A DNA stretch of 34,124 nucleotides from Clostridiales bacterium (lineage in GTDB: Bacteria > Bacillota > Clostridia > Oscillospirales > Oscillospiraceae), in NCBI GenBank assembly GCA_021205695.1, contig JAJPXB010000041.1:1-34124 (forward strand). The letters are read 5' to 3'. Below, piece by piece: positions 1 to 7,442 of the stretch (positions are counted from its first letter, which is position 1; each line of letters begins with the position of its first letter). The notes below the pieces were generated by a model, which was not told where the DNA came from, did no database searches, and saw only the letters and a program-made list of their open reading frames with translations. A program made the translations under genes and the position numbers.

Positions 1-260
1 TGGAGCTGATCCACTCCGGCACCAACAACATCGTCTGCACCCAGCCCTTCGGCTGCCTGCCCAACCACATCGTGGGCAAGGGCATGATCCGGGTGCTGAA
101 GGACAACTACCCCAACTCCAACGTGGTGGCCATCGACTACGACCCCTCCGCCACCAAAATCAACCAGGAGAACCGCATCAAGCTCATGCTGGCAAACGCC
201 AAGGCTCTGGCCGCCAGGGCCAATGAGGAAAAGGCAGAGCAGGAGAAGGCTCTGGCTTGA
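1..260 (+). CDS. C-terminal end of a 2-hydroxyacyl-CoA dehydratase activase-type protein (5' truncated)
   Basis: The frame is open from base 3 and ends with TGA at 258-260, giving the last 85 residues of a protein that begins outside the window. The visible segment has CTQPFGCLPNHIVGKGM, then VVAIDYDPSAT and NRIKLML, which I recognise from the C-terminus of the large (about 1400-residue) clostridial proteins that combine ATPase activator and 2-hydroxyglutaryl-CoA dehydratase-like domains. Family members are iron-sulfur proteins related to radical-generating dehydration of 2-hydroxyacyl-CoA in amino-acid fermentation; the role of this large fused subgroup is not settled. The Cys in the CTQPFGC stretch could be a cluster ligand (inference). 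The extreme C-terminus is a charged Ala/Glu/Lys-rich helix. It converges on the PepSY lipoprotein gene, with a shared terminator between them. Confidence 0.8.
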   Translation, partial: ELIHSGTNNIVCTQPFGCLPNHIVGKGMIRVLKDNYPNSNVVAIDYDPSATKINQENRIKLMLANAKALAARANEEKAEQEKALA

Positions 261-275
261 ACCGGTAAAAGCGCA

Positions 276-316
276 AAAAGCAGCTCCCCCTCCGCAACGG
301 AAGGGGAGCTGTTTCC
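276..316. terminator. Bidirectional intrinsic terminator between convergent genes
   Basis: Arms CAGCTCCCC (281-289) and GGGGAGCTG (303-311) pair perfectly and are extended by TCC/GGA around a GCAAC loop. TTT follows on the plus strand and CTTTTT follows on the minus strand. It sits between the stop of the activase-type gene and the stop of the PepSY gene, so it can serve both transcripts. Confidence 0.85.
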
Positions 317-343
317 TGTCTGAGGATTTGCGGGATAGAGCAA

Positions 344-1504
344 TCAGTCGATCTCGTAGCTGATGATACTGCCGGTGGTGGCATTGATCTCGTATTCATA
401 CTCGGCGGAGGAGGTACGGAACTCCACCTCGTAGACCTGGATGCCGTCGTCCGTATCCAGCTTCACCTTCAGCTTGGAGACGCTGCTCTCGCTGACGCCG
501 GCGTGGGCAAAGGCGGCCTCCTTGGCGGCAGTCTCGCCGATGACGCTGCCGCTCTGGGTACCGGTATCCTTGGACTCCACGCTCTGGGCCAGGATTGCGC
601 CGGTAGTGGCGTCGATCTCATAGTCGTATTCGGTGGTGCCGTTCCAGAACTCCACCTCATAGACGGTGACGCCGTCCTCCCTGTCCTGCTTCACAGTCAT
701 TCCGGTGACCTCGCTCTCGGCTAGGCCTGCGGCCTCCAGGGCGATCTCCTGGGCGGCGTCCTTGCCGATAAGACCGGAGGCATCGGCGGTGCTGCCGGTG
801 CTGCCGGTAGACTTGGTAGCGGCATCGTCGTCCGGCTCCACGCTTCTGGTAATGACGGCTCCGGTGGCAGCGTTTACGTCGTAATCATACTCGTTTCCGC
901 CCTGATAGAACTCCACCTCGTAGATGGTGACGCCGTCCTCCACGTCCAGCTTCGCCCGGAGGCCGGTGACCTCACTCTCGGCAAAGCCTGCGTCGGCCAG
1001 CGCCGCCTCTTTGGCAGCGTCCTCCCCGATGAGGTCGGAGGTGTCGATGTTGGCGGTGTCTTCGTCTACCGGCTCCACGCTCTTGGAGATAATGGCTCCG
1101 GTAGTGGCGTTGATCTCGTAGTCGTACTCGTTTCCGCTCTCGCGGAACTCCACCTCGTACTCCTGAACACCGGTGTCATCGTCGGTGTCCAGCTTCACCC
1201 AGATGTCGGAGACCCAGTCCTCCTCGAATCCGGCGTCGGCCAGGGCAATCTCCTTGGCGGAGGTCTCTCCGATCAGGTCGGAGGCGCTGTCTGCGGCGGT
1301 GGTGGTGTCGGCGGCGGAGACCGTCTGTGTGGAGGATACATCCTCAGCGGTGTCGGAGGTGTCCTCGGCACTGGTGGTCTTGGCAGTGGCCTTCGGGGTC
1401 ACCAGATCTTCCGAGCTGGCGGAGGCGGCGCTGCAGCCTGCGAACAGGGCGATCATCAGGGCCAGAGCCAGGATCAGGGAGAGGACTTTCTTGTTGTGTG
1501 TCAT
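344..1504 (-). CDS. Lipoprotein with four tandem PepSY domains
   Basis: A 386-residue exported protein. Residues 1-24 form a lipoprotein signal peptide (positively charged start, hydrophobic core, lipobox LFAGC with Cys24). A Ser/Thr/Ala-rich linker (about 25-75) leads to four PepSY-type repeats at roughly 77-144, 157-224, 245-310 and 321-386. Each has an IGE/K..A...AL..AG helix, a YEVEF strand and an EYDYEI(N/D)A(T)TG strand. PepSY domains are extracellular and often accompany or inhibit proteases or sensor kinases. I chose the ATG at 1504 because AGAAAGGA lies about 7-10 bases upstream; an in-frame TTG 7 codons earlier overlaps that ribosome binding site. The gene lies directly downstream of a histidine kinase gene and has its own promoter, which resembles that of the response regulator. 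A role as sensor accessory or output of that system is inference. Confidence 0.9.
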   Translation of the reverse strand: MTHNKKVLSLILALALMIALFAGCSAASASSEDLVTPKATAKTTSAEDTSDTAEDVSSTQTVSAADTTTAADSASDLIGETSAKEIALADAGFEEDWVSDIWVKLDTDDDTGVQEYEVEFRESGNEYDYEINATTGAIISKSVEPVDEDTANIDTSDLIGEDAAKEAALADAGFAESEVTGLRAKLDVEDGVTIYEVEFYQGGNEYDYDVNAATGAVITRSVEPDDDAATKSTGSTGSTADASGLIGKDAAQEIALEAAGLAESEVTGMTVKQDREDGVTVYEVEFWNGTTEYDYEIDATTGAILAQSVESKDTGTQSGSVIGETAAKEAAFAHAGVSESSVSKLKVKLDTDDGIQVYEVEFRTSSAEYEYEINATTGSIISYEID

Positions 1505-1559
1505 GGGATACCATCCTTTCTGCAACCGTTGGATTTTTTTGTTCGGTTGTTATGGCCTT

Positions 1560-1591
1560 ATTATAGCCATGCAAGATTAAGGAAAGATGAA
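1560..1591 (-). promoter_or_regulatory. Promoter of the PepSY lipoprotein gene with tandem response-regulator boxes
   Basis: On the minus strand the -10 is TATAAT (1560-1565). Upstream are two direct repeats, TTCATCTT (1584-1591) and TTAATCTT (1573-1580), 11 bases apart start to start. The upstream box covers the expected -35 position, where there is no good TTGACA. Tandem boxes one helical turn apart over a weak -35 are the usual layout for activation by OmpR/PhoB-family regulators (established knowledge). The same layout occurs at 3693-3724. Confidence 0.75.
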
Positions 1592-1605
1592 AGGACAGAG
1601 GTTTT

Positions 1606-2970
1606 TCATTTTTTCTGCAAAGAATTTTTCGGGGTGCATGGCAGGCGGAAGACGAAGGTACTTCCCTCCCCCTCCGCGCTCTCGGCGGAGACGGTGCCCC
1701 CGTGGGCCCGGGCAATATACCGGGCCATAGACAGGCCCAGCCCCGCCCCCTCCCGGCTGCCGCTTCGGGCAGGGTCCGCCTGGTAGAACCGCTCCCAGAT
1801 GTGGGGCAGCTGCTCCGGAGAGATGCCGATGCCGTCGTCCCGGACGGTCCCCACCAGCTCCTCTCCCTGTTGTGCGAGGGTCACCCACAGGTGTCCCCCC
1901 TCTCTGCCGTAGCGGACGCCGTTCTCCATCAGGTTGAGCAGCAGCCGGAGGAGCATCGTCTCATCCCCCTGCAGATACAGATTCGGCTGGATCTCCGTGA
2001 CGATTTGGATCTGCTTCGCCTCCGCCTGGGGCGCTAGCTCCTCCGCCGCCATCTGGGTCAGCTCGCTCAGATTCAGTCTCTCCGGGTTCAGCTCAAGCCG
2101 CCCCTGATCCGCCCTGGCCATCGTCAGCAGCTGGGCTATAAGGGCGGACATCCGCCGGGCCCGCTCCAGGACGGTCTCCAGCGCCTCCCGCTGCTCCTCC
2201 TGCGTCTGGTCGCTCTCCAGAGCCAGCTCGCACTGGGAGATGATGACCGCCACCGGAGTGCGCAGCTCGTGGGATACATCCGAGGTAAACTGCCGCTCCC
2301 GCTCAAAGGAAGCCTGGAGCCGGTCAAACATATGGTCAAAGGCGGCGGCCAGGGTGTATATCTCATCCCTGCCCTCTCCCAGGCCGATGCGTCGGGTCAG
2401 GTCGTCGCCGCTGCTGATCTGTCGGGCCGTCTCCGCGATCTGCCGCACCGGCCGGAAGGCCCGTACCGTGATGAGATAGCCGCCGACAGCCGCCAACAGC
2501 ACCAGTCCGGGCAGAGCAATGAGGGCGATACGGAACAGAGCGTTGACTGTGGCCTCCGCCTCCTCTCCGGAGATGACGCCTCGCACCCAGACCTGACCGA
2601 AGCCCTCGATCTCAAACAGCGTGTCGTAGAGATACCACCCGTCCACACTTTGCAGCACTCCGTCCCGGAAGGCCAGCTCGTCGGCATAGCCCAGGGGCAT
2701 CCGTCCGTGGATGGGATAGCCCTCCCCATCGTAAATCATGAGATAGACGCCCCGGTCAAAGGAGTCCACGTCGCCGGTGTCCAGCTCTCCCTCCACGGCG
2801 GTGAGGACGGCGCCGTTTTCCTCCACCGTTTCCATCAGGGTGTCCCGGAGGGACTGGGCCATCATCTCCCGACCCACCACAAACAGCAGGGCCAGAGCTG
2901 CTGCGGCCACCAGCACCATCAGCGCCGTGATCCACAATGTCACCCGCAGCTTGATCGACAGGCGCTTCAT
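1606..2970 (-). CDS. Sensor histidine kinase (two-component system)
   Basis: A 454-residue inner-membrane kinase. TM1 is about 10-33, an extracytoplasmic sensor region about 35-143, TM2 about 146-168, and a HAMP linker follows (AFRPVRQIAETARQIS, about 171-186). The HisKA motif FTSDVSHELRTPV places the phospho-acceptor at His234. The ATPase domain has the N box (LLNLMENGVRYG), G1 (DDGIGI) and G2 (GAGLGLSMARYIA). ATG at 2970 overlaps the stop of the response regulator gene as ATGA, and GGAG stands just upstream, so the two are translationally coupled. The ligand cannot be read from the sequence; the extracytoplasmic domain matches no family I can name. The downstream PepSY lipoprotein is an obvious candidate partner (inference). 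Confidence 0.95.
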   Translation of the reverse strand: MKRLSIKLRVTLWITALMVLVAAAALALLFVVGREMMAQSLRDTLMETVEENGAVLTAVEGELDTGDVDSFDRGVYLMIYDGEGYPIHGRMPLGYADELAFRDGVLQSVDGWYLYDTLFEIEGFGQVWVRGVISGEEAEATVNALFRIALIALPGLVLLAAVGGYLITVRAFRPVRQIAETARQISSGDDLTRRIGLGEGRDEIYTLAAAFDHMFDRLQASFERERQFTSDVSHELRTPVAVIISQCELALESDQTQEEQREALETVLERARRMSALIAQLLTMARADQGRLELNPERLNLSELTQMAAEELAPQAEAKQIQIVTEIQPNLYLQGDETMLLRLLLNLMENGVRYGREGGHLWVTLAQQGEELVGTVRDDGIGISPEQLPHIWERFYQADPARSGSREGAGLGLSMARYIARAHGGTVSAESAEGEGSTFVFRLPCTPKNSLQKK

Positions 2971-3641
2971 TGCTCCGCCCTCAGCACATAGCCCACTCCC
3001 CGGACGGTGTGGATCAGCTTGGGCGTGCGCCCCTCGTCCAGCTTTTTCCGCAGGTAGCGGATGTACACGTCCACGATGTTAGAGCCGCCCTCATAGTCGT
3101 AGTTCCACACATGGAGGCCGATCTTGTCCCGGGAGAGCACCTTCCCGGCGTTTCGGATGAGGTACTCCAGGATGGCGAACTCCCGACTGGAGAGCTGAAT
3201 GGTGTCCCCGCCCCGTGTGACCTGCCGGGCGTCGCAGTCCACCGTCAGGTCCGCCAGGGTGAACACATTGCTCACATGGCCCCCGCTCCGGCGGATCATC
3301 ACCCGGAGCCGGGCCAGCAGCTCGTCAAAGGCAAAGGGCTTGACCAGATAGTCATCCGCCCCGGCGTCCAGCCCCGCCACCCGGTCGTCCACGGTGTCCA
3401 GGGCGGTGAGAAACAGCACCGGCGTGCGATCCTGCCTCGCCCGGACACTTTTCAGCACCTCGAAGCCGCTGGCGCCGGGAAGCATGATGTCCAGCACCAC
3501 GGCGTCGTACTCCGCACAGGCCAGGTAGTCCATGGCCTCCCTGCCGTCCAGGCAGGCGTCTACGCTATAGTGCTCCATGCGGAGCCGTTTGACGATCAGC
3601 TCGTTGAGCTTGGGCTCGTCCTCTACTACCAGGATACGCAT
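2967..3641 (-). CDS. OmpR/PhoB-family response regulator
   Basis: A 224-residue DNA-binding regulator. The receiver domain (1-115) has the acidic pair E7/D8, the phospho-acceptor Asp51 (VVLDIMLPG), the T-loop FLTA and the Lys of VKPF. The C-terminal winged helix (about 128-222) has the family pattern LSSREFAILEYLIRNAGKVLSR and ends TVRGVGYVLR. ATG at 3641 is preceded by GGGGG about 6-7 bases upstream. The gene is first in an operon with the kinase, and its own promoter carries tandem 8-bp boxes also found before the PepSY gene, which suggests autoregulation. Confidence 0.96.
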   Translation of the reverse strand: MRILVVEDEPKLNELIVKRLRMEHYSVDACLDGREAMDYLACAEYDAVVLDIMLPGASGFEVLKSVRARQDRTPVLFLTALDTVDDRVAGLDAGADDYLVKPFAFDELLARLRVMIRRSGGHVSNVFTLADLTVDCDARQVTRGGDTIQLSSREFAILEYLIRNAGKVLSRDKIGLHVWNYDYEGGSNIVDVYIRYLRKKLDEGRTPKLIHTVRGVGYVLRAEQ

Positions 3642-3692
3642 GATATGCCCCCTTTTCCCGTTTGTTCTCTCCGGCGCAGGCCGGTTTTAATC

Positions 3693-3724
3693 ATGGTAAC
3701 ATCCAAACATGAAGAGAAGATGAA
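3693..3724 (-). promoter_or_regulatory. Promoter of the two-component operon with tandem regulator boxes
   Basis: On the minus strand, TTCATCTT (3717-3724) and TTCATGTT (3706-3713) are direct repeats 11 bases apart, with TACCAT (3693-3698) as a -10 placed 7 bases after the second box. The box-to-box and box-to-(-10) distances equal those of the PepSY promoter (1560-1591). This points to one regulator, most simply the OmpR-type protein encoded just downstream. Confidence 0.65.
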
Positions 3725-3820
3725 AATCCTGTCCGTCTTTTTCTCATTATACCTGTTTTTCAAAGCGGAGGAAAGTGGCTTTCTCGCGTGTTCTCCACTT
3801 TCCGGTCATCCAAATTTTCC

Positions 3821-3849
3821 TTGCCAGCGTCCCCGTATCCTGCTACAAT
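3821..3849 (+). promoter_or_regulatory. Sigma-A promoter of comEA
   Basis: -35 TTGCCA (3821-3826), 17-bp spacer, extended -10 TGCTACAAT with TACAAT at 3844-3849. The predicted start of transcription is about 30 bases before the chosen GTG. It diverges from the two-component promoter. Confidence 0.75.
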
Positions 3850-3886
3850 CAGGACAGGGATTCTTGGAGAGGGGAGGTCGTGGGCT

Positions 3887-4315
3887 GTGTCGGAGGAGAA
3901 GCGAGAGGGAGGCTCTGCAAAGCATACCGTCACCTGGCCTGTTTTGCTGCTGGCCGTCGGCTTTGTGGGATTTTTCTGCCTGGCCCTGGGGTATGCCCTG
4001 GGCAGCGGCGCCCACGGAGATTATACCGTCTACACCCAGACAGGCGCCGCCTTTCCCTCCCAGGAGACAGAGGAGGCGGTCGAAGCCATCCAGGCGGAGG
4101 CGGAGGTCTTCCCCATTGACGTAAACTCCGCAGACGCCGAGACATTGGAGCTGCTTCCCGGCATCGGGCCTGAAAAGGCCGCCGCCATCGTCGCGTGGCG
4201 AGAGGAAAACGGCCCCTTTACGCAGCCGGAGGATCTGTTGGAGGTTTCCGGCATCGGGGAGGCCACTCTGGAGGAGATTCGTTCCCTCATTATCTGCGGG
4301 GACGGGACGGAGTAG
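3887..4315 (+). CDS. ComEA-like helix-hairpin-helix DNA-binding membrane protein
   Basis: A 142-residue protein starting at GTG 3887, chosen because GGGGAGG (3871-3877) precedes it by 9 bases and the promoter is just upstream; longer in-frame starts would lie before the transcript start. Residues 17-40 are one membrane helix. A short acidic linker follows, then a ComEA-type (HhH)2 domain from PIDVNSADAETLELLPGIG (about 76-94) with hairpins LLPGIGPEKAAAI and EVSGIGEATLEEI. ComEA binds double-stranded DNA at the cell surface during transformation. The SLBB domain seen in Bacillus ComEA is missing here, and comEC is not adjacent. Small membrane HhH proteins of this kind are common in clostridia not known to be competent, so uptake is not proven. 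Confidence 0.85.
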   Translation: MSEEKREGGSAKHTVTWPVLLLAVGFVGFFCLALGYALGSGAHGDYTVYTQTGAAFPSQETEEAVEAIQAEAEVFPIDVNSADAETLELLPGIGPEKAAAIVAWREENGPFTQPEDLLEVSGIGEATLEEIRSLIICGDGTE

Positions 4316-4366
4316 CCTGTTCATCAAAAATTTTCTTTTTCCCGGAGCGCAGACCCTTGCGCTCTC

Positions 4367-4395
4367 TTGCTGCCCGCCCCCCAAAATGGTATAAT
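4367..4395 (+). promoter_or_regulatory. Promoter of the esterase gene
   Basis: A perfect TATAAT (4390-4395) with TTGCTG (4367-4372) 17 bases upstream. The transcript would start about 38 bases before the ATG at 4440, leaving room for AAAGGAG at 4425-4431. Confidence 0.6.
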
Positions 4396-4439
4396 CAATC
4401 TGTTCTGACCAGGTTTTCACGCAAAAAGGAGCGTTTTTC

Positions 4440-5372
4440 ATGAAGCACACGACTTACACCATTCGCTGGACCCGCCCCAAACAGGAGCGCTCCATCCCCC
4501 TCCGGATCAAACTGATGCGCCGTCGGTGGGCAATCAGCGACAGCCTCCGAAACCGGGGGCTGACCGCTCCCGAGGAGGTCGTCCGCTATGACGATCTGAG
4601 CTACGGCCCTCTGGGCCGCTGGCACCGGATGGATCTGTATGTTCCCCGGGAGTTCACCGCCCCTCTGCCGACCATTGTCAGCGTCCATGGCGGGGGCTAC
4701 TGCTACGGGACCAAGGAGGTCTATCAGTATTACTGCATGGATCTGGCCCGGCGGGGCTTTGCCGTGGTGAACTTCAACTACCGGCTGGCGCCGGAGTATC
4801 GGTTCCCCGCTCCCCTGGAGGACACCAACGCCGTGCTGACCTGGCTCTGTGCCCATGCCGACGAGTATCAGCTGGACACGCACAACATTTTCCTGGTGGG
4901 TGACTCCGCCGGGGCACAGCTGGCCAGCCAGTATGCCGCTGCGTGGGCTGACCCGACATACGCCGCCGAGCTGGGGCTGAGCATTCCCAATTTCCGGCTG
5001 GCGGCCCTGGGGCTGAACTGCGGGATGTACGACCTCCATGCCCGCGCCGGAAGCAAGGAGGACGGCCCCATTATGGAATGCTACCTGGGTCCTGACCTGA
5101 CTGCCTATGGAGACAAGCTGGACGTGCTGTCCCGCATCGGCTCCAATTATCCCCCCGCCTGTCTGATGAGCGCACCCAATGACTTTCTCTGCGACCAGTG
5201 CCAGCCCATGGCGGTACTGCTCCAGAGCCGGGGAGTAGAGACACGGTGGAAGCTCTATGGAACCGTCTCCCAGGGAGAGGTGGGACACGTCTTTCATGTC
5301 AACCTTCACCTGCCCGAGGCTACCCAGGCCAACGACGATCAGACCGCCTTTTTCCGGGCGCATCTGCAATAA
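4440..5372 (+). CDS. HSL-family alpha/beta-hydrolase (carboxylesterase)
   Basis: A 310-residue cytoplasmic esterase; no signal peptide. The oxyanion-hole motif HGGGYCYG starts at His83, the family RLAPEYRFPAPLED block follows (about 115-128), and GDSAGAQ holds the nucleophile Ser156. Asp248 (in PNDFL) and His283 (in VGHVFH) are the likely rest of the triad. The hormone-sensitive-lipase (esterase/acetyl hydrolase) family hydrolyses short acyl or acetyl esters; the substrate is not evident. The start is ATG 4440 with AAGGAG 9 bases upstream. It stands as a single gene between its own promoter and a strong terminator, with no pathway neighbour to narrow its job. Confidence 0.92.
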   Translation: MKHTTYTIRWTRPKQERSIPLRIKLMRRRWAISDSLRNRGLTAPEEVVRYDDLSYGPLGRWHRMDLYVPREFTAPLPTIVSVHGGGYCYGTKEVYQYYCMDLARRGFAVVNFNYRLAPEYRFPAPLEDTNAVLTWLCAHADEYQLDTHNIFLVGDSAGAQLASQYAAAWADPTYAAELGLSIPNFRLAALGLNCGMYDLHARAGSKEDGPIMECYLGPDLTAYGDKLDVLSRIGSNYPPACLMSAPNDFLCDQCQPMAVLLQSRGVETRWKLYGTVSQGEVGHVFHVNLHLPEATQANDDQTAFFRAHLQ

Positions 5373-5381
5373 CCGTATGTC

Positions 5382-5424
5382 AAACGCCATCCCTCGCCCG
5401 CAGGCGGGAAGGGATGGCGTTTTG
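5382..5424. terminator. Bidirectional terminator between the esterase gene and spoIVB
   Basis: AAACGCCATCCC (5382-5393) pairs with GGGATGGCGTTT (5411-5422), with an inner CCCGC/CGGG helix in the loop. The stem ends in A/T pairs on both sides, so a T-run follows the hairpin in both directions. It separates two convergent genes. Confidence 0.85.
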
Positions 5425-5435
5425 ATCGTTCATCG

Positions 5436-6497
5436 TCAGTTCATGGCCGCCAGCATATCCTCGATCAGAATGCCGTACCCCTTTGTGGGGTCGTTCACCA
5501 GAACGTGCGTCACGGCTCCCACCAGCTTTCCACTCTGGAGAATGGGCGATCCGCTCATCCCCTGGACAATGCCCCCGGTGGTGTCCAGCAGGCGCTGATC
5601 CGTGGCCTGGAGGAGCAGGCTCCGGTGCTGGTCGCCGCCGGAGGGGTAGACCCGAAGGATCTCCACCGCGTATTCCTCCACCGTGTCCCCATCTACGTTG
5701 GCCAGGATGGACGCAGCCCCGGTCTGAACCTCACAGGGCTCGGCCACCTCCACCGCCTCTCCGTCAAAGCAGCTCTCCCCCGCAACGCCAAAAACGCCCC
5801 AGTCGGTGTTGGCGGTGAGCTGTCCCAAGTCGCAGGTCAGGTCAAAGCTGCCGTGAAGCTCCCCCGGCACGCCCCGCTCTCCCCGGATCAGGCCGGAGAC
5901 GGTGGACGGCATGACAGCGCCGGACTGGAGCGGCATGAGCAGACCGGTATCCACATCGTTGATCCCGTGGCCCAGAGCGGCAAAGACGCCGGTCTCCGGG
6001 TCGTAAAAGGTCACTGTGCCGATGCCCGCCATCGAGTCCCGCACCCAGGCCCCCAGTCGAAAGCTCCCGTCGGCCAGACACGCTGCCGCCTGGGCGTTCA
6101 GGCTCAGCTCCCTGCCGCTGCGGCTGGCCTGAATATCCAGCACGCCTCCGCTGTCCTGAACGGCGGATTGCACCTCCTCAATGGTGTTCACCTGTTGGCC
6201 GTTGATGGCGGTGATGATGTCCCCTGTTTTCAGCCCGCAGTCACGGGCAGGCGAGCTGCTACCCTCCTGGGTGGTCACGTCAGCGAGGGCCACCACCATA
6301 ACTCCTCTGGAAAACAGCTTGATGCCCACCGTATGGCCTACCGGCACCAGGCAGCGGCTCTCTCCGGCGCTCATACAGGCTGCAGTCTTTTCGTTCCTTC
6401 CGTCTCCCGGCACAAGTGCAAATCCCAACACAGCCAGCAGGGCGACTGCCGCCAGAGCTCCCCAGTACCAGGGCCGCCTCTCCTTTTTTTCCTTCAA
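5436..6497 (-). CDS. spoIVB: SpoIVB peptidase (serine protease S55 of sporulation)
   Basis: A 353-residue protein. SpoIVB is made in the forespore and cleaves SpoIVFA to trigger pro-sigma-K processing in the mother cell. Residues 12-29 are an N-terminal membrane anchor, a PDZ domain covers about 60-130 (GLKTGDIITAINGQQV), and the S55 domain follows. The His is in ALGHGIND (His177) and the Ser in GIVQGMSGSP (Ser315). An Asp 15 residues before the Ser (Asp300) matches the catalytic Asp spacing in Bacillus SpoIVB. The start is a TTG at 6497 with GGGGGA about 8 bases upstream; an ATG nearby is out of frame. Length is somewhat shorter than the Bacillus protein (about 425). In many clostridia the gene is next to spo0A; that is not the case in this window. 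Confidence 0.95.
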   Translation of the reverse strand: MKEKKERRPWYWGALAAVALLAVLGFALVPGDGRNEKTAACMSAGESRCLVPVGHTVGIKLFSRGVMVVALADVTTQEGSSSPARDCGLKTGDIITAINGQQVNTIEEVQSAVQDSGGVLDIQASRSGRELSLNAQAAACLADGSFRLGAWVRDSMAGIGTVTFYDPETGVFAALGHGINDVDTGLLMPLQSGAVMPSTVSGLIRGERGVPGELHGSFDLTCDLGQLTANTDWGVFGVAGESCFDGEAVEVAEPCEVQTGAASILANVDGDTVEEYAVEILRVYPSGGDQHRSLLLQATDQRLLDTTGGIVQGMSGSPILQSGKLVGAVTHVLVNDPTKGYGILIEDMLAAMN

Positions 6498-6819
6498 ATT
6501 CCATTCCCCCGTTTTTCCTCCGATTGCGCATCCCCTGCGCCCGGTTACTATGTCCCGGCTTTCGGCGCTTCACCCGCCCCAAAAACGCCAATGGGAACCA
6601 CCTTTGGGCAGCCAGGTTTTGACAGCCCGACTCTGAAACCGTTTTCAAAAATTGGCAGGGAATGTTTACTAATGATCTCAGCCTTGCACCGTTCAGACAT
6701 TCGCTCGCTTTTACTCTGTCCCGGCAAATCCGGTTCATCCCTGAAGATTGTTGGATAGGCGAAAAAAATGCCGCCGGGCTGACATTCAGCCTGGCGGCGG
6801 TTTTTTATTCACGGCGATC
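6498..6819. other. Non-coding spacer between spoIVB and the Lrp-family gene
   Basis: About 320 bases. It holds the terminator of the Lrp-family gene at its right end (6762-6806) and the spoIVB start region at its left end. I could not fix a convincing forespore promoter for spoIVB; a CATAGTA at about 6547-6553 (minus strand) resembles a sigma-G -10 but lacks a matching -35. No open frame with a ribosome binding site or family resemblance was seen. Confidence 0.5.
6762..6806. terminator. Strong intrinsic terminator after the Lrp-family gene
   Basis: GCCGCC-GGGCTGA (6770-6782) pairs with TCAGCCT-GGCGGC (6786-6798) around a 3-base loop. On the minus strand the hairpin is followed by ATTTTTTT and on the plus strand by TTTTTT. 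The Lrp-family stop at 6820 lies immediately upstream on the minus strand. Confidence 0.9.
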
Positions 6820-7248
6820 TCAGTCGTCCTTTACATTTTTCAATACATAATAGCTGGTGATGGAGGCCACGCCCTCCAGCATGGCGATACGGTGGTGCAG
6901 GTCCTGCAGATGCTCATGGGACTGGGCGGTGACCCGAAGAAGATAGTCCATGTTTCCGGTGAGGTACTCACACTCCACCACATCCGGCTCCTCCAAAATT
7001 TTCTGTTCAAAGCTGGCAAAGTACTGGGGGCTCTCCATGGAAATGCCCATCACCATGGTCAGCGGTCGACCCAGCTTGGCCTGATCCACCACAGTGGTGT
7101 ACCGCAAAATGATCCCCTGCTCCTCCATCCGGTGGATGCGCTCCAGCACGGACGAGACGGAGAGATTCACCTTCCGGCTGATTTTCGAGGCAGAGAGCCG
7201 GGCATTCTCCCGGAGGCAGCTCAAAATTTCCATATCCATCTGATCCAA
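6820..7248 (-). CDS. Lrp/AsnC-family transcriptional regulator
   Basis: A 142-residue one-domain-plus-sensor regulator. The N-terminal winged HTH (about 1-55) starts with the family pattern DxxDxxILxxLxxNAR and has SASKISRKVNLSVSSVLERIHRM; the C-terminal RAM/AsnC effector domain (about 60-135) includes VVECEYLTGNMDYLLRV, where amino acids usually bind. I place the start at TTG 7248, not the ATG 30 bases upstream: AGAGGAG stands 7 bases before the TTG, the ATG has no ribosome binding site, and the promoter at 7293-7321 would start transcription only about 8 bases before that ATG. The target genes are unknown; the gene is monocistronic. Confidence 0.92.
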   Translation of the reverse strand: MDQMDMEILSCLRENARLSASKISRKVNLSVSSVLERIHRMEEQGIILRYTTVVDQAKLGRPLTMVMGISMESPQYFASFEQKILEEPDVVECEYLTGNMDYLLRVTAQSHEHLQDLHHRIAMLEGVASITSYYVLKNVKDD

Positions 7249-7254
7249 GGTCGT

Positions 7255-7262
7255 TCTCCTCT
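7255..7262 (-). promoter_or_regulatory. Shine-Dalgarno site that fixes the Lrp-family TTG start
   Basis: Minus-strand AGAGGAGA at 7255-7262, 6-7 bases before the TTG codon at 7246-7248. The in-frame ATG at 7278 has only GAGCTGT in front of it. Confidence 0.7.
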
Positions 7263-7292
7263 TTTCATCCGTTCTCATACAGCTCGGCTTTT

Positions 7293-7321
7293 ATTCTACT
7301 CGATTTTTCCGCTGTTGTCAA
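7293..7321 (-). promoter_or_regulatory. Sigma-A promoter of the Lrp-family gene
   Basis: Minus strand TTGACA (7316-7321), 17-bp spacer, TAGAAT (7293-7298). The transcript would begin near 7286, giving a leader of about 38 bases to the TTG start. Confidence 0.85.
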
Positions 7322-7442
7322 AGCTCCGCCGCCTGTTTTTCAGATTTCACAGAAATTTTTTCGCCCCGGCCGCCCTCTCGTTCTCCTTTTTTCTGTACGA
7401 ATATGGTTTTCATGTAAATTTTTCATTCAGAGGACGGGCGGG

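Noticed and set aside
344-1500. Periodic DNA similarity of about 230 bases, as in a repeat array
   Set aside because: It is explained by the four PepSY domains; there are no spacers or exact repeats as in CRISPR.
4345-4364. Hairpin GAGCGCA/TGCGCTC after comEA as a terminator
   Set aside because: The 7-bp stem is real, but no T-run follows it and it abuts the -35 of the next promoter; it may be chance.
6517-6575. Sigma-G promoter for spoIVB (CATAGTA on the minus strand near 6547-6553)
   Set aside because: The -10 is close to CATWHTA, but no GMATR-like -35 lies 17-18 bases upstream, so it is not reported as a promoter.
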